From Hyphomicrobiales bacterium (GTDB taxonomy: Bacteria > Pseudomonadota > Alphaproteobacteria > Rhizobiales > Methylopilaceae): a stretch of 47,666 nt of DNA. The stretch covers positions 1 through 47,666 of the forward strand of contig JALHQA010000012.1 of assembly GCA_022842205.1 (NCBI GenBank), written 5' to 3'. The position numbers and the translations under genes were made by a program. Every line of letters begins with the position of its first letter. The stretch's first letter is position 1. Positions 35,651-46,306 of this stretch are shown here, one piece after another. The notes below the pieces were generated by a model. It was not told the origin of the DNA. It was given only the letters and a program-made list of their open reading frames with translations, and did not search any database.

Positions 35651-36223
35651 TTACACGCCCAGAGCGGCGTCTATGGCCTTCGAAACCTCATCTATTCCTT
35701 TCATCCCGTCCACGGTCTTCAGAAGACCTTTGGAACGGAAATGATCGACCAGTGGAGCCGTCTGCTCCTTGTAGACCGCCAGACGCTTCTTGAGCGCTTC
35801 GGCATTGTCGTCCGCCCGCGGTCCGCCGGGCGTCTCCCCTGCCCGTTTTTCTATACGGGACAATAGGATACCTTCATCAACCTTCAGCTCCACGACGGCG
35901 TCGAGCTGAAGACCCTTTTCCTTGAGCATCTTGTCCAGCGCCTCGGCCTGGCCGACCGTGCGCGGAAAACCGTCGAGGATGAAGCCGTTCTGGGCGTCCG
36001 CCTTCTCAATTCGGTCCTTGATGATGCCGACCACCACATCGTCCGGAACGAGGCCGCCGGCATCCATGATCGCCTTGGCCTTGAGCCCGACCTCGGTTCC
36101 GGCCGCCACGGCCGCCCGGAGCATGTCCCCGGTCGAGAGCTGGACGATCTCGTGCCGTTCCACGAGGCGCTGCGCCTGCGTGCCTTTGCCGGCCCCCGGA
36201 GGACCCAGGAGAATCAGCCTCAT
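35651..36223 (-). CDS. adk: Adenylate kinase
   Basis: Converts ATP + AMP to 2 ADP, keeping the adenylate pool balanced. The 190-residue product has the P-loop GPPGAGKGT (7-15), AMP-binding [11 protein letters not shown] and [15 protein letters not shown], and a short LID, since [16 protein letters not shown] follows directly on [10 protein letters not shown]; there is no zinc-type long LID. Its ATG overlaps the secY stop (ATGA), so the two are coupled as in most bacteria. Confidence 0.97.
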   Translation of the reverse strand: MRLILLGPPGAGKGTQAQRLVERHEIVQLSTGDMLRAAVAAGTEVGLKAKAIMDAGGLVPDDVVVGIIKDRIEKADAQNGFILDGFPRTVGQAEALDKMLKEKGLQLDAVVELKVDEGILLSRIEKRAGETPGGPRADDNAEALKKRLAVYKEQTAPLVDHFRSKGLLKTVDGMKGIDEVSKAIDAALGV

Positions 36224-37554
36224 CGACGAGGACCCTTCAGCTTGGCCTTCTGGATCAGGCCTTCATACTGGGCGGCATAGAGATGCCCCTGTATCTGCGA
36301 GACCGTGTCCATGGTCACCGACACGACGATCAGAAGCGATGTACCGCCGAAATAGAACGGCACGGCCGCGTATGAAATCAGGATTTCCGGGATCAAGCAG
36401 ACGATCGCGAGATAGGCCGCGCCGACGACTGTGATGCGCGTCAGGACGTAATCAAGATATTCCGCCGTGCGCTCGCCCGGACGGATGCCGGGAACGAAGC
36501 CGCCATACTTCTTCAGATTGTCGGCCGTCTCCGTCGGGTTGAAGACGATCGCCGTGTAGAAGAAGGCGAAAAACACGATCAGCGCGACATAGGTGAACAT
36601 GTAAAGCGGCCGGCCATGGCCGAGATAGGTCGTGATCGTCGTCAGCCATTCCGGCCCGCCCTGCGCGGCAAAGCCCGCCATCGTGGTCGGCAGCAGCAGG
36701 AGCGACGACGCGAAGATCGGCGGAATGACACCCGCGGTGTTGAGCTTCAGCGGCAAGTGCGAGCTTTCGCCTCCCGCCATCTGCGTCGCCGAGACCTGGC
36801 GCTTCGGATACTGGATCAGGATCCGGCGCTGCGCGCGCTCCACGAACACGATGAACGCGATGACCGCGATCGCCATGACGCAGACGCCGAGAATGACCGC
36901 CGTCGACAGGGCGCCCTGGCGCCCGAGTTCGAACATGCCGATCAGCGCGGAGGGAAGCTCCGCGACAATGCCTGAGAAAATGATGAGCGAGATGCCGTTG
37001 CCGATGCCGCGCGAGGTGATCTGCTCGCCAAGCCACATCAGGAACATCGTGCCGCCGGTCAGCGTAATGACGGTGGACACCCGGAAGAACATGCCGGGTT
37101 CCATGACGACGTTCGTCGCGCTCTCAAGGCCGACCGCGATCGCATAGGCCTGCACAGCAGCCAGCAGCACGGTGCCGTAGCGCGTGTACTGATTGATGAC
37201 CTTGCGGCCGGATTCGCCCTCTTTCTTCAACGCTTCGAGACGCGGCGAAACCGACGTCATCAGCTGCATGATGATCGAGGCCGAGATGTACGGCATGATG
37301 TTCAGGGCGAAGATCGCCATACGGCCGACCGCGCCGCCCGAGAACATGTTGAACATGCCAAGGATGCCCTGGCTCTGCTGACGAAAGACGTCGGCAAGCG
37401 CATCCGGGTTGATGCCGGGCAACGGGATGTAGGTACCCAACCGGTAGATGAGCAGCGCACCCAGGGTAAACCAGATGCGCTTCTTGAGCTCGGTCGCCTT
37501 CGAGAACGCGCCGAGGTTAAGATTTGCCGCAAGCTGTTCAGCTGCCGATGCCAT
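36220..37554 (-). CDS. secY: Protein translocase subunit SecY
   Basis: Channel of the Sec translocon with ten membrane helices, 444 residues. Visible: the first-helix region [19 protein letters not shown], the plug/helix 2 region, [21 protein letters not shown]-type helix 3 region, [35 protein letters not shown], and the C-terminal [21 protein letters not shown]. It overlaps adk by 4 bp and follows rplO. Confidence 0.98.
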   Translation of the reverse strand: MASAAEQLAANLNLGAFSKATELKKRIWFTLGALLIYRLGTYIPLPGINPDALADVFRQQSQGILGMFNMFSGGAVGRMAIFALNIMPYISASIIMQLMTSVSPRLEALKKEGESGRKVINQYTRYGTVLLAAVQAYAIAVGLESATNVVMEPGMFFRVSTVITLTGGTMFLMWLGEQITSRGIGNGISLIIFSGIVAELPSALIGMFELGRQGALSTAVILGVCVMAIAVIAFIVFVERAQRRILIQYPKRQVSATQMAGGESSHLPLKLNTAGVIPPIFASSLLLLPTTMAGFAAQGGPEWLTTITTYLGHGRPLYMFTYVALIVFFAFFYTAIVFNPTETADNLKKYGGFVPGIRPGERTAEYLDYVLTRITVVGAAYLAIVCLIPEILISYAAVPFYFGGTSLLIVVSVTMDTVSQIQGHLYAAQYEGLIQKAKLKGPRR

Positions 37555-37596
37555 TCACGCCTGCTCCCGTGGAAAAGTCACCCGGAAATGGGTGGC

Positions 37597-38088
37597 TCAG
37601 GCCTTCTCTGCAACCTCGACCGGCTTCTTGACCGGCACGACCTTCACCGAACCACCGGCCTTCTCGATTGCTTCGATGGCCGTCTTCGATGCCGCGGCAA
37701 CTTCGAAGTTCGCCTTCGCCGTGATTTTGCCCTTTCCGAGCAGCTTCAGGCCCTGACGCTTCTTCGACAGCACGCCCGCCTCGACGAGGAGGTCGTTGGT
37801 AATGGTGTTCGAGAGGTCGATCTTCTTGGCGTCGATCGCGGTCTGGAGACGGTCGAGGTTCAGCTCGTTCAGCTCGACGCGGAACACATTCACGAAACCG
37901 CGCTTCGGCAGACGCCGATGCAGCGGCATCTGGCCACCTTCAAATCCCTTGATGGCAACGCCGGTGCGCGACTTCTGGCCCTTGACGCCACGTCCGCCGG
38001 TCTTGCCCTTGCCGGAGCCGATACCCCGTCCAACGCGCATGCGCTTCTTGGAGGAACCGGGATTGTCCTTGATCTGATTGAGTTTCAT
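37597..38088 (-). CDS. rplO: 50S ribosomal protein L15
   Basis: Early-assembly protein of the large subunit, 163 residues from the ATG at 38088, which gives the normal start [22 protein letters not shown] (the open frame extends to 38223 without likeness). The Gly-rich segment [20 protein letters not shown] and [12 protein letters not shown] are diagnostic. Precedes secY as usual in the spc operon. Confidence 0.97.
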   Translation of the reverse strand: MKLNQIKDNPGSSKKRMRVGRGIGSGKGKTGGRGVKGQKSRTGVAIKGFEGGQMPLHRRLPKRGFVNVFRVELNELNLDRLQTAIDAKKIDLSNTITNDLLVEAGVLSKKRQGLKLLGKGKITAKANFEVAAASKTAIEAIEKAGGSVKVVPVKKPVEVAEKA

Positions 38089-38176
38089 CTTCTGCTCCGC
38101 CTGGCTCGCTTGAGCGCCGGTATGGCACGTCACTGGAAAACGGCATCCCGCGCCAGCGGGGATGCCGGGTTTGTAA

Positions 38177-38395
38177 TTACTTGGTCTCTTCGACCACCCG
38201 CACCATATGCGCGACCTTGGCAATCATGCCGCGGACGGCAGGATTGTCCGGCAGCGTCTTCGTGCGGCCGATCTTGTTAAGGCCGAGGCCGACCAGCGTC
38301 TCCTGCTGATCGTGGGGGCGGCGGATCGGGCTTCCGGTCTGCACGACCGTGATGCTCGGACCCTTCTTGTCAGCCTTCGCGGCTTTCTTGGCCAT
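38177..38395 (-). CDS. rpmD: 50S ribosomal protein L30
   Basis: Small large-subunit protein, 72 residues. The core [25 protein letters not shown] and [26 protein letters not shown] is standard; the first 12 residues ([12 protein letters not shown]) are a short basic extension. Located between rpsE and rplO. Confidence 0.97.
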   Translation of the reverse strand: MAKKAAKADKKGPSITVVQTGSPIRRPHDQQETLVGLGLNKIGRTKTLPDNPAVRGMIAKVAHMVRVVEETK

Positions 38396-38406
38396 TGTCC
38401 TGCTCC

Positions 38407-39051
38407 TTACGCGTCGACGGCTTCTTCGACGCCGGCATCGCGGCGGCGAGTCTGAAGGGCCGAAACCTTGATGCCGCGGCGCGCCGCGACCGAACGCGGG
38501 CTATCCTCGGCCTTCAGTGCGGCGAATGTCGCGCGCACCATGTTGTACGGGTTCGACGAACCGAGCGACTTCGCGACGATGTCCTGGACGCCGAGCGTCT
38601 CGAACACGGCGCGCATCGGACCGCCGGCGATGATGCCGGTACCGGCCGGAGCCGCGCGGACGATGACCTTGCCGGCGCCCCAGCGACCGTACACGTCATG
38701 ATGCAGCGTGCGGCCTTCGCGCAGCGCAACGCGAACCAGACCCCGTTTGGCGGCTTCCGTCGCCTTGCGGATGGCTTCCGGCACTTCGCGCGCCTTGCCG
38801 TGACCAAAGCCAACGCGGCCCTTCTGGTCGCCGACGACGACGAGCGCGGCAAAACCGAAGCGCTTGCCGCCCTTCACCACCTTCGCGACGCGATTGATGT
38901 GAACCAGCTTGTCCACGAACTCGCTGTCCCGCTCATCGCGGGACTCACGGTCGCGTCCACCACGTCCGCGGCCATCGCCACGTCCACGGCCTTCGCCGCG
39001 CGGAGAGCGCGAAGGATCGGCGCTGCGGGGGCTTCTCGGCTCCTGTGCCAT
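38407..39051 (-). CDS. rpsE: 30S ribosomal protein S5 with Arg/Gly-rich N-terminal extension
   Basis: Small-subunit protein important for accuracy and mRNA entry, 214 residues. The normal S5 core begins around residue 42 ([24 protein letters not shown] in adjoining motifs, then [33 protein letters not shown]). The first 41 residues form a disordered tail with [14 protein letters not shown]-type repeats, longer than in E. coli S5 (167 residues in total). Similar RG tails occur in other alphaproteobacteria. Confidence 0.97.
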   Translation of the reverse strand: MAQEPRSPRSADPSRSPRGEGRGRGDGRGRGGRDRESRDERDSEFVDKLVHINRVAKVVKGGKRFGFAALVVVGDQKGRVGFGHGKAREVPEAIRKATEAAKRGLVRVALREGRTLHHDVYGRWGAGKVIVRAAPAGTGIIAGGPMRAVFETLGVQDIVAKSLGSSNPYNMVRATFAALKAEDSPRSVAARRGIKVSALQTRRRDAGVEEAVDA

Positions 39052-39062
39052 ATCTCTAATCC

Positions 39063-39422
39063 TCAGAAGTTCAGGCCGCCCTCGCGGGCACCCTCGGCGA
39101 GCGCCTTGACGCGCCCGTGATAAATGTATGCACCGCGATCGAACACGACGTCCTTGACGCCGGCCTTGCTCGCGCGTTCGGCGATGAGCTTGCCGACAGC
39201 CGACGCGGCCGCCGTATCGGCTCCTGTCTTGCCCTTCAGATCCTTCTCGTTCGACGACGCGGCGGCCAGCGTGTGGCCCTTCAGGTCATCGATGATCTGC
39301 GCATAGATGTGCTTCGACGAACGGAACACCGACAGGCGCGGACGTCCGGTGACAGACACCTTGCGGATGTTGCGGCGGACGCTTGCCTTGCGCCGGGCCG
39401 CGGTCTTGAGATTCTTGGCCAT
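39063..39422 (-). CDS. rplR: 50S ribosomal protein L18
   Basis: 5S rRNA-binding protein of the large subunit, 119 residues. [30 protein letters not shown] and [26 protein letters not shown], in adjoining family motifs, are diagnostic. Lies between rplF and rpsE, 11-12 bp from each. Confidence 0.98.
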   Translation of the reverse strand: MAKNLKTAARRKASVRRNIRKVSVTGRPRLSVFRSSKHIYAQIIDDLKGHTLAAASSNEKDLKGKTGADTAAASAVGKLIAERASKAGVKDVVFDRGAYIYHGRVKALAEGAREGGLNF

Positions 39423-39434
39423 GGTAGCGCTCCG

Positions 39435-39968
39435 TTACTTCTTCTTGCCTTCCTTGCGGAAGATGAATTCGCCCGCGTAGCGGACGCCCTTGCCCTTGTA
39501 GGGCTCCGGCGGACGCCAGTCGCGGATTTCGGCGGCCACCTGGCCGACCTGCTGCTTGCTCGAACCGGCGATGACGATCTCGGTCGGCTTCGGCGTCGTG
39601 ATCGTGATGCCCTGCGGGATCGGATAGTTGACGTCGTGGCTGTAGCCGAGAGCCAGAACCAGGTTCTTGCCCTGTACGGACGCGCGGTAGCCGACGCCCT
39701 CGATCTCGAGACGCTTCTCGAAGCCGGACGTGACGCCGGTCGCAAGGTTCTGCACCATTGAACGCGACAGGCCCCACATCGAGCGGGCAATCTGCGTCTT
39801 CGTGCGCGGATTCACCTTGATCTCGCCGTTCTCCAGCTTGACCTCGACATCCTCCGGAACCGCGAAGGACAGTTCACCCTTCGGGCCCTTCATGCGGACG
39901 TTCTGGCCGTCCACGTTTGCCGTGACACCCTGCGGGACCGGGATCGGTTTCTTACCAATGCGCGACAT
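39435..39968 (-). CDS. rplF: 50S ribosomal protein L6
   Basis: Large-subunit protein near the GTPase centre, 177 residues, the normal length. [15 protein letters not shown] at the start and [18 protein letters not shown] near the end are the family signatures, with a basic closing KEGKKK. Two similar alpha/beta repeats make up the fold. Confidence 0.98.
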   Translation of the reverse strand: MSRIGKKPIPVPQGVTANVDGQNVRMKGPKGELSFAVPEDVEVKLENGEIKVNPRTKTQIARSMWGLSRSMVQNLATGVTSGFEKRLEIEGVGYRASVQGKNLVLALGYSHDVNYPIPQGITITTPKPTEIVIAGSSKQQVGQVAAEIRDWRPPEPYKGKGVRYAGEFIFRKEGKKK

Positions 39969-39999
39969 GGCGCTATTCCTTTATTTTCCTGTTGCCCGA

Positions 40000-40398
40000 T
40001 CAGAAGACCGTGCAGAGAACCTCGCCGCCCACGTTCTGCTCTCGCGCGTCGTGGTCGGCCATGACGCCCTTGGGCGTGGAAACGATCGCGATGCCGAGAC
40101 CGTTCGACACGCGGGGAAGCTTGTCGACCGACGCATAGACGCGGCGGCCGGGCTTCGACACGCGGGCGATCTCGCGGATCACCGGCGCACCGTCGTAGTA
40201 TTTCAGTTCGATGTTGAATTCCGTGCGGCCCGCGTCGAACTCGGTCGTCGAGTAGTCGCGGATATAACCTTCGGTCTTCAGCACCTCGAGAACGCGCTTG
40301 CGAAGCGAAGAACCCGGCGTCGAAACCGAGGTCTTGCGGCGCATCTGCGCGTTACGGATACGGGTCAGCATATCGCCGAGCGGATCAACCATGCTCAT
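40000..40398 (-). CDS. rpsH: 30S ribosomal protein S8
   Basis: Primary 16S rRNA-binding protein, also the translational repressor of the spc operon in E. coli; whether it does so here is not known. 132 residues: [15 protein letters not shown] at the start, and [30 protein letters not shown] at the end in adjoining motifs. Confidence 0.98.
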   Translation of the reverse strand: MSMVDPLGDMLTRIRNAQMRRKTSVSTPGSSLRKRVLEVLKTEGYIRDYSTTEFDAGRTEFNIELKYYDGAPVIREIARVSKPGRRVYASVDKLPRVSNGLGIAIVSTPKGVMADHDAREQNVGGEVLCTVF

Positions 40399-40408
40399 CT
40401 CGCTCTCC

Positions 40409-40714
40409 TCACCAGCTCGACTTCACGAGGCCGGGAATAAGTCCCTTATTGCCCAGTTCGCGAAGCGCGATGCGCGACATCTTCAGTTTGCGGTAGTACG
40501 CACGCGGACGGCCTGAGACCTGGCAGCGGTTCTTCAGGCGGTTCTTCGCCGAATTACGCGGCAGCTCCGCGAGCTTGAGGCGCGCCTCGAAGCGCTCCTC
40601 CATGCTCTTCGTCTGGTCGTCGGCAATTGCCTTCAGCGCGGTGCGCTTGGCGGCAAACCGCGCGACCAGCTTCGTGCGGTTCTTGTTCTTCTCGATCGAG
40701 CTCTTCTTAGCCAT
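40409..40714 (-). CDS. rpsN: 30S ribosomal protein S14 (zinc-free form)
   Basis: Head protein of the small subunit, 101 residues. The long form without the CxxC zinc motif: only one cysteine, in [20 protein letters not shown]. The closing [20 protein letters not shown] is standard. Lies between rplE and rpsH. Confidence 0.98.
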   Translation of the reverse strand: MAKKSSIEKNKNRTKLVARFAAKRTALKAIADDQTKSMEERFEARLKLAELPRNSAKNRLKNRCQVSGRPRAYYRKLKMSRIALRELGNKGLIPGLVKSSW

Positions 40715-40725
40715 GTGCTCTCTCT

Positions 40726-41286
40726 TTACGTCCGGAACGGGAAGCCGAGCGCGCGCAGCAGTTCGCGGGCTTCGTCGTCCGTTTTCGCGGTTGTCGTGAC
40801 GATGACATCCATGCCCCAGACCTGTTCGACCTGATCGTAATTGATCTCGGGGAAGATGATGTGTTCCTTGATGCCGAGCGCGTAGTTACCGCGACCGTCA
40901 AAGCTCTTCGGGTTCAGGCCGCGGAAGTCGCGGACGCGCGGCAGAGCGACATTCGTCAGCCGGTCCAGGAATTCCCACATGCGCGCCTGGCGCAACGTGA
41001 CCTTGCAGCCGACCGACTGCCCTTCACGCAGCTTGAACGTCGCGATCGAGGTGCGCGCCTTGGTGATGACCGGCTTCTGTCCGGCAATCTGGCCGAGATC
41101 GCGGGCCGCCGACTGGATCTTCTTCGAGTCAGCCACAGCCTCGCCGACGCCCATGTTCAGGACGACCTTGTCGACGCGCGGTACTTCGAGCGCATTCTGA
41201 TAACCGAATTTCTCGGTCAGCTGCTTGCGCACGACGTCCGTATAAACACGCTTCAGGCGCGGTTCGTAGTTCTTTGTATCAAGCAT
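40726..41286 (-). CDS. rplE: 50S ribosomal protein L5
   Basis: 5S rRNA-binding protein that contacts P-site tRNA, 186 residues. The ATG at 41286 gives the usual start [19 protein letters not shown] (the frame is open further upstream within rplX). [36 protein letters not shown] and [17 protein letters not shown] are diagnostic. It overlaps the end of rplX by 8 bp. Confidence 0.98.
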   Translation of the reverse strand: MLDTKNYEPRLKRVYTDVVRKQLTEKFGYQNALEVPRVDKVVLNMGVGEAVADSKKIQSAARDLGQIAGQKPVITKARTSIATFKLREGQSVGCKVTLRQARMWEFLDRLTNVALPRVRDFRGLNPKSFDGRGNYALGIKEHIIFPEINYDQVEQVWGMDVIVTTTAKTDDEARELLRALGFPFRT

Positions 41287-41596
41287 CGATGCGCTCTCCC
41301 GAGCCCTTCGCGACGCGGACCTTGCGGCCGTCGTCGAGCGTCTTGAAGCCGACACGCGCCGGCTTGCCGGTCGACGGATCGGCGATCGCGATATTCGACA
41401 GGTGGATCGTGCCTTCCTTGCGGATGAGGCCGCCTTCCTGCGTGCCGGTCTGCTTCTGATGACGGACATGGACGTTCACGCCGCGGACGACCGCACGCTG
41501 GTCCTTCGGGCTGACGGCGAGCACTTCGCCCGTCTTGCCCTTGTCACGGCCCGTGAGAACGACGACGCGGTCGCCCTTCTTGATCTTCGCAGCCAT
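41279..41596 (-). CDS. rplX: 50S ribosomal protein L24
   Basis: Assembly initiator of the large subunit with a KOW motif, 105 residues: [23 protein letters not shown], then [17 protein letters not shown]. The ATG at 41596 is chosen (its A is the last base of the rplN TGA); a GTG one codon upstream is possible. Overlaps rplE by 8 bp. Confidence 0.97.
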   Translation of the reverse strand: MAAKIKKGDRVVVLTGRDKGKTGEVLAVSPKDQRAVVRGVNVHVRHQKQTGTQEGGLIRKEGTIHLSNIAIADPSTGKPARVGFKTLDDGRKVRVAKGSGERIDA

Positions 41597-41964
41597 CACA
41601 GCACCTCCGGCGCGAGCGAAATGATCTTCATGTGGTTCTTCGCGCGCAGTTCGCGCGGCACCGGTCCGAAGATACGCGTGCCGATCGGCTCGCCTTCCTT
41701 GCTGACCAGGACAGCGGCGTTGCGGTCGAAGCGGATCACCGAACCGTCCGGACGCTTGATGTCCTTCGCGGTGCGGACGATCACGGCCTTGAGGACCTCG
41801 CCCTTCTTCACGCGACCACGCGGGATCGCCTCCTTGACGGAGACGACAATCGTGTCGCCGACCGAAGCGTATTTACGCTTCGAGCCGCCCAGCACTTTGA
41901 TGCACATGACCCGGCGCGCGCCGGAATTGTCGGCGACGTCGAGGTTTGATTGCATCTGGATCAT
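41596..41964 (-). CDS. rplN: 50S ribosomal protein L14
   Basis: Large-subunit protein at the subunit interface, 122 residues, the standard length. [30 protein letters not shown] in adjoining motifs and [24 protein letters not shown] at the end are diagnostic. Its TGA shares a base with the rplX start codon. Confidence 0.98.
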   Translation of the reverse strand: MIQMQSNLDVADNSGARRVMCIKVLGGSKRKYASVGDTIVVSVKEAIPRGRVKKGEVLKAVIVRTAKDIKRPDGSVIRFDRNAAVLVSKEGEPIGTRIFGPVPRELRAKNHMKIISLAPEVL

Positions 41965-41979
41965 GGTACCGCTTCCTTC

Positions 41980-42288
41980 TTACTGACGGGCCGGTTTCGC
42001 CTTGGGCGACTTCGTCCGCCGATTTTCCTGATCTGCCGTCGCGGCCGATGCGACCTGGCCGTCTTCGACGACGACCCAGCGCTTCAGCTTGGAGAGCGGA
42101 CGGCTCTCCTCGATCGCGACCTGCTGGCCGACCTTGAACACATTGTTCTCGTCGTGCGCGTGATAGTTCTTCGTGCGCCGCACCGTCTTCTTGAAAAGCG
42201 GGTGCGTGAAACGGCGCTCGACCTTCACGACGACGGTCTTGCTCTGGGTGTCGCTGACAACGACGCCGTGGAGAATGCGTTTGGGCAT
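41980..42288 (-). CDS. rpsQ: 30S ribosomal protein S17 with basic C-terminal extension
   Basis: Primary 16S rRNA-binding protein. The core (about 1-78) is normal: [42 protein letters not shown]. The last 20 or so residues ([19 protein letters not shown]) are a disordered, basic extension; total length 102 against 84 in E. coli. Confidence 0.97.
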   Translation of the reverse strand: MPKRILHGVVVSDTQSKTVVVKVERRFTHPLFKKTVRRTKNYHAHDENNVFKVGQQVAIEESRPLSKLKRWVVVEDGQVASAATADQENRRTKSPKAKPARQ

Positions 42289-42291
42289 CTC

Positions 42292-42693
42292 TTAGTCCTC
42301 TGCCTTCTTCGCGCTCTTCTTCGTCGCGGTCTTGGTTTCGGTCTTTTCCTTGGCCGGCTTCTTTTCAGCCTTCGGCTTAGAAGCGGCTTTCGCCGGCTTG
42401 TCTTCGGCAGCCGCGGCCGGAGCCGCCTCGGCCTTCGGAGCAGCTTCGGCCTTCGGAGCCTTGGCCTTCACCGGCTTCGCCGCGCGAGCGACGACTTCCT
42501 TACCCTGCGCGCGCTCGTTCGCGACCGTCAGAAGACGGGCGATCGTGCGGCGAATCTCGCGGAAGCGGGTCGGCTTTTCGAGCTGGCCCGTCGCGCGCTG
42601 AAAGCGAAGATTGAATGCTTCCTTCTTCAGCTTCAGGATTTCATCGTTGATCTGGTCGGCGCTGAGCGCACGTACATCGCTGATCTTCGTCAT
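42292..42693 (-). CDS. rpmC: 50S ribosomal protein L29 with long Ala/Lys/Pro-rich tail
   Basis: L29 lies at the polypeptide exit and is part of the docking site for trigger factor and SRP. The normal L29 (about residues 1-66: [41 protein letters not shown]) is followed by about 65 residues of low complexity with tandem PKAEAA units and KK runs. Usual L29 has 60-70 residues; this has 133. The ATG at 42693 is chosen because GGAG lies 8 bp ahead; a GTG at 42702 overlapping the rplP stop would add three residues. Confidence 0.95.
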   Translation of the reverse strand: MTKISDVRALSADQINDEILKLKKEAFNLRFQRATGQLEKPTRFREIRRTIARLLTVANERAQGKEVVARAAKPVKAKAPKAEAAPKAEAAPAAAAEDKPAKAASKPKAEKKPAKEKTETKTATKKSAKKAED

Positions 42694-42698
42694 ATCCG

Positions 42699-43112
42699 TC
42701 ACTCCGCGATGCGCGCGACAAAGCGCGTACGGATCGGCAGCTTAGCGGCGGCAAGACGCAGCGCCTCGCGCGCGACCTGTTCCGTTACACCGTCGAGTTC
42801 AAACATGATGCGGCCCGGCGCGACCTTCGCCGCCCAGAATTCCACACCGCCCTTGCCTTTGCCCATGCGCACTTCGGTCGGCTTCTTGGTGACCGGCACA
42901 TCGGGAAACACGCGGATCCAGACGCGGCCCTGGCGCTTCATTTCGCGGGTCATGGCGCGGCGGGCGGCCTCGATCTGGCGCGCGGTAACGCGTTCCGGCT
43001 CGAGCGCCTTCAGTCCATACGACCCGAAGGTCAGAGTCGTTCCGCCCTTCGCGGTGCCGGAAATGCGGCCCTTGAACTGCTTGCGGAACTTTGTGCGCTT
43101 CGGCGAAAGCAT
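42699..43112 (-). CDS. rplP: 50S ribosomal protein L16
   Basis: Large-subunit protein next to the peptidyl-transferase centre and A-site tRNA, 137 residues. [19 protein letters not shown], the conserved [26 protein letters not shown] region (in adjoining motifs), and [12 protein letters not shown] are diagnostic. Between rpsC and rpmC. Confidence 0.98.
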   Translation of the reverse strand: MLSPKRTKFRKQFKGRISGTAKGGTTLTFGSYGLKALEPERVTARQIEAARRAMTREMKRQGRVWIRVFPDVPVTKKPTEVRMGKGKGGVEFWAAKVAPGRIMFELDGVTEQVAREALRLAAAKLPIRTRFVARIAE

Positions 43113-43140
43113 CGTCTTTCCTCACTTAACCTTTCGCGGA

Positions 43141-43854
43141 TCACTCAGCCGCTTCGCGCTCGCGGCGCGTACGGCCCGTGGAACCCTCACCCTCGCTCAG
43201 ACGCTTGTCCTGAGCCATCGGGTCGTGTTCCATGATCTCGCCCTTGAAAATCCAGACCTTCACGCCGCACGTACCCATTGCGGTGTGCGCTGTCGAAACT
43301 CCGAAATCGATGTCCGCACGCAGCGTGTGCAGCGGAACGCGGCCTTCGCGATACCACTCCGTGCGCGCGATTTCCGCGCCGCCGAGACGGCCCGAGCAGG
43401 TGATGCGGATGCCTTCGGCGCCGAGACGCATCGCCGACTGAACGGCGCGCTTCATGGCGCGGCGGAACGCAACGCGGCGCTCCAGCTGCTGGGCGATCGA
43501 GTCGGCCACGAGCTGAGCATCGACTTCTGGCTTGCGCACTTCAACGATGTTGATGTGCACGTCCGAGCCGGTCATCGCGCCGACCTTCTTGCGCAGCTTC
43601 TCGATGTCCGCGCCCTTCTTGCCGATGACGATGCCCGGACGAGCCGAGTGAATCGTGACGCGGCACTTCTTGTGCGGACGCTCGATGACGATCTTCGAAA
43701 CCGCAGCCTGCTTCAGATCCTTCATCAGCTCGTTGCGGATCTTCATGTCCTCATGCAGCAGCTTGCCGTACTCACCCTTGTTCGCGAACCAGCGCGAATC
43801 CCAGGTGCGGTTGACGCCGAGGCGCAGGCCGATCGGATTAACTTTCTGACCCAT
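43141..43854 (-). CDS. rpsC: 30S ribosomal protein S3
   Basis: mRNA entry-channel protein with a KH domain, 237 residues. [20 protein letters not shown] at the start, KH segment [20 protein letters not shown], and the C-terminal domain [19 protein letters not shown]. The tail ([15 protein letters not shown]) is basic and disordered. Its ATG shares a base with the rplV stop. Confidence 0.98.
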   Translation of the reverse strand: MGQKVNPIGLRLGVNRTWDSRWFANKGEYGKLLHEDMKIRNELMKDLKQAAVSKIVIERPHKKCRVTIHSARPGIVIGKKGADIEKLRKKVGAMTGSDVHINIVEVRKPEVDAQLVADSIAQQLERRVAFRRAMKRAVQSAMRLGAEGIRITCSGRLGGAEIARTEWYREGRVPLHTLRADIDFGVSTAHTAMGTCGVKVWIFKGEIMEHDPMAQDKRLSEGEGSTGRTRREREAAE

Positions 43855-44234
43855 TAGGCAGACTCCCGAACCTGACGCACGACGATAGTGAGGTGCGAAA
43901 AGGCCTTCTGAATTTGACCGACACGGCCGCGCGCACGCGGCGAGAACCGCTTCATGACGAACGCCTTGCCGACGTGAGCCTCGGCGACGATCAGATCGTC
44001 GACATCGAGGCTGTGGTTGTTTTCCGCGTTCGCGATCGCGCTTTCGAGCGTCTTCTGGACGTCCTTGGCGATGCGCTTCTGCGAGAACTGCAGATCGGCC
44101 AGCGCAGACGAAACGCGCTTGCCGCGAATGAGCTGCGCGACGAGGTTCAGCTTCTGCGGCGAAACACGGATCAGGCGCGTCTTGGCCTGAGCTTCGTTCT
44201 CAGGCAGCCGGCGCTCAGGTGTCTTCTTGCCCAT
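43854..44234 (-). CDS. rplV: 50S ribosomal protein L22
   Basis: Exit-tunnel protein with an extended beta-hairpin, 126 residues. [21 protein letters not shown], then [19 protein letters not shown] and [20 protein letters not shown] (tunnel hairpin) are diagnostic. Its ends share a base each with rpsS and rpsC. Confidence 0.98.
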   Translation of the reverse strand: MGKKTPERRLPENEAQAKTRLIRVSPQKLNLVAQLIRGKRVSSALADLQFSQKRIAKDVQKTLESAIANAENNHSLDVDDLIVAEAHVGKAFVMKRFSPRARGRVGQIQKAFSHLTIVVRQVRESA

Positions 44235-44524
44235 TATTTACCCCCCTTCGCAGCGGCCTTCTTGTCCGCGGCCGTGTGGCCCGTGAAGGTGCGGGTCGGC
44301 GCGAACTCGCCGAGCTTGTGGCCAACCATTTCTTCCGAAACGAAGACCGGGATGTGCTTCCTGCCGTTGTGGACGCCGAAGGTCAGGCCCACGAACTGCG
44401 GCAGGATGGTGGAGCGGCGGCTCCAGGTCTTGATGACCTCCGAGCGGCCGGAGCCGCGCGCGGCATCTGCCTTCTTGAGCAGATAACCGTCGACGAACGG
44501 GCCTTTCCAGAGCGAGCGTGCCAT
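44234..44524 (-). CDS. rpsS: 30S ribosomal protein S19
   Basis: Head protein of the small subunit, 96 residues. The ATG at 44524 gives the normal start [20 protein letters not shown] (the frame is open further into rplB). [22 protein letters not shown] and [13 protein letters not shown] are diagnostic. Confidence 0.98.
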   Translation of the reverse strand: MARSLWKGPFVDGYLLKKADAARGSGRSEVIKTWSRRSTILPQFVGLTFGVHNGRKHIPVFVSEEMVGHKLGEFAPTRTFTGHTAADKKAAAKGGK

Positions 44525-44535
44525 CTCTGTTGTCC

Positions 44536-45369
44536 TTACTTCTTCTTCGCGTGACGGCTGGTCACGATGAATTTCTGGGTCGACTTGTTCTTGCGGGTTT
44601 TCTTGCCCTTGGTCGGCTTGCCCCACGGCGTGACCGGATGACGGCCACCCGAGGTGCGGCCTTCGCCGCCGCCATGCGGATGATCGACCGGGTTCATCGC
44701 AACGCCGCGATTGTGCGGACGGAAACCGAGCCAGCGCGAACGTCCGGCCTTACCGTAATTCTGGTTCGAGTGATCCGGGTTCGACACCGAACCCACGGTG
44801 GCGAAGCACTGGCCGTTGACGAGACGCTGCTCGCCCGAGCCGAGACGGACCGCGACATAACCCTGATCACGGCCGACGATCTGTGCGTACGAACCCGCCG
44901 AACGGGCGATCTGGCCGCCCTTCCCGATCTTCAGCTCGATATTGTGCACGATCGTGCCGACCGGAATGGCCGAGAGCGGCATCGCGTTGCCCGGCTTGAC
45001 GTCGGCCGAATTGCCCGAGACCACCGTGTCGCCGGCGGCAAGGCGCTGCGGCGCCAGGATATAGCTCAGTTCGCCGTCCTGATACTTGATCAGGGCGATG
45101 AACGCCGAACGGTTCGGATCGTACTCGATCCGCTCGACCGTGGCCGGCACATCAAGCTTGCGGCGCTTGAAGTCGACCAGGCGATAGGCGCGCTTGTGAC
45201 CGCCGCCACGGAAACGAACCGTGACCCGGCCAAGATTGTTGCGGCCGCCCTTCGACGACTTGCCTTCCGTCAGGCTCTTCTCGGGCTTGCCCTTGTAGAG
45301 CTCGGAGCGATCGACGAGCACGAGCTCGCGAAGGCTTGGCGTGACGGGTTTGAACTTTTTCAGTGCCAT
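44536..45369 (-). CDS. rplB: 50S ribosomal protein L2
   Basis: Large-subunit protein needed for subunit joining and peptidyl transfer, 277 residues, the normal length. [22 protein letters not shown], then RYLLVDFKR-type strand ([21 protein letters not shown]), and the conserved C-terminal [20 protein letters not shown] region with the essential histidine ([16 protein letters not shown]). Confidence 0.98.
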   Translation of the reverse strand: MALKKFKPVTPSLRELVLVDRSELYKGKPEKSLTEGKSSKGGRNNLGRVTVRFRGGGHKRAYRLVDFKRRKLDVPATVERIEYDPNRSAFIALIKYQDGELSYILAPQRLAAGDTVVSGNSADVKPGNAMPLSAIPVGTIVHNIELKIGKGGQIARSAGSYAQIVGRDQGYVAVRLGSGEQRLVNGQCFATVGSVSNPDHSNQNYGKAGRSRWLGFRPHNRGVAMNPVDHPHGGGEGRTSGGRHPVTPWGKPTKGKKTRKNKSTQKFIVTSRHAKKK

Positions 45370-45389
45370 GATCTATCTCTTCGTCCCGC

Positions 45390-45686
45390 TCAAAGCCCTG
45401 TCGTGACGTCAATGCGGGAGCCCTCGGCGAGGGTGACAACCGCTTTCTTGACATCGCTGCGCTGGCCGAGCTGACCCTTGAAGCGCTTGACCTTGCCTTT
45501 GACGACCTGCGTGTTCACGCCGGTCACCTTCACGTCGAACAGCTTCTCGACCGCTTCCTTGATCTGCGGCTTCGTTGCCGTCTTCGCGACCTTGAAGACA
45601 ACCTTGTTGTGCTCGGACGCGAGAGTCGCCTTCTCGGTAATGACCGGCGACTTGATCACGTCGTAGTGGCGCGCGTCCTTGCTCAT
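45390..45686 (-). CDS. rplW: 50S ribosomal protein L23
   Basis: Exit-site protein that docks trigger factor and SRP, 98 residues. [21 protein letters not shown] at the start, [22 protein letters not shown] in the centre. Overlaps the rplD end by 4 bp. Confidence 0.97.
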   Translation of the reverse strand: MSKDARHYDVIKSPVITEKATLASEHNKVVFKVAKTATKPQIKEAVEKLFDVKVTGVNTQVVKGKVKRFKGQLGQRSDVKKAVVTLAEGSRIDVTTGL

Positions 45687-46306
45687 TTGAAGCGCTCCTC
45701 AAGCGCGTCCACGGCCGCCTTGCTGAGCACGAGCGTGTCGTGACGCAGGATGTCGTAGACATTGATGCCCTGCACCGGCAGCACGTCCACATGCGGGACG
45801 TTGCGGACGGCGAGGCCCAGATTCCTCTCAACTTCGGCACCGTCGACGATGAGCGTCGAGGCAAAGCCGAGCTTCTTCAGCTGATCGCGGAACGCCTTGG
45901 TCTTGGCTTCCTTCAGCGCGACCGCGTCGACGACGATGAGCGTGCCTTCCTTCGCCTTGGCCGAAAGCGCATGCTTCAGGCCGAGCGCGCGAACCTTCTT
46001 CGGAAGATCGTGCGCATGGCTGCGGACGACCGGACCGAAGGCACGGCCGCCGCCGCGGAACTGCGGAGCGGACGCGGCGTGGTGACGAGCACGACCCGTG
46101 CCCTTCTGCTTGTACATCTTCGACTTGTTGCGATCGATTTCCGAGCGCCCCTTCGTCTTGTGCGTACCAGCCTGACGCTTGGCGAGCTGCCAGCGCACGA
46201 CGCGTGCCAGAATGTCCTGGCGCACTTCGAGACCGAAAATCTCGTCGGACAGCGACACCTTGCCGGCGTCCTTGCCCTCGAAAGTCTTGACGGCGATATC
46301 GACCAT
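45683..46306 (-). CDS. rplD: 50S ribosomal protein L4
   Basis: Exit-tunnel protein and, in E. coli, autoregulator of the S10 operon; 207 residues. [29 protein letters not shown], in adjoining motifs, is the conserved tunnel loop. The ATG at 46306 (sharing its A with the rplC stop) gives [15 protein letters not shown]; a GTG one codon upstream is possible. Confidence 0.97.
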   Translation of the reverse strand: MVDIAVKTFEGKDAGKVSLSDEIFGLEVRQDILARVVRWQLAKRQAGTHKTKGRSEIDRNKSKMYKQKGTGRARHHAASAPQFRGGGRAFGPVVRSHAHDLPKKVRALGLKHALSAKAKEGTLIVVDAVALKEAKTKAFRDQLKKLGFASTLIVDGAEVERNLGLAVRNVPHVDVLPVQGINVYDILRHDTLVLSKAAVDALEERFK

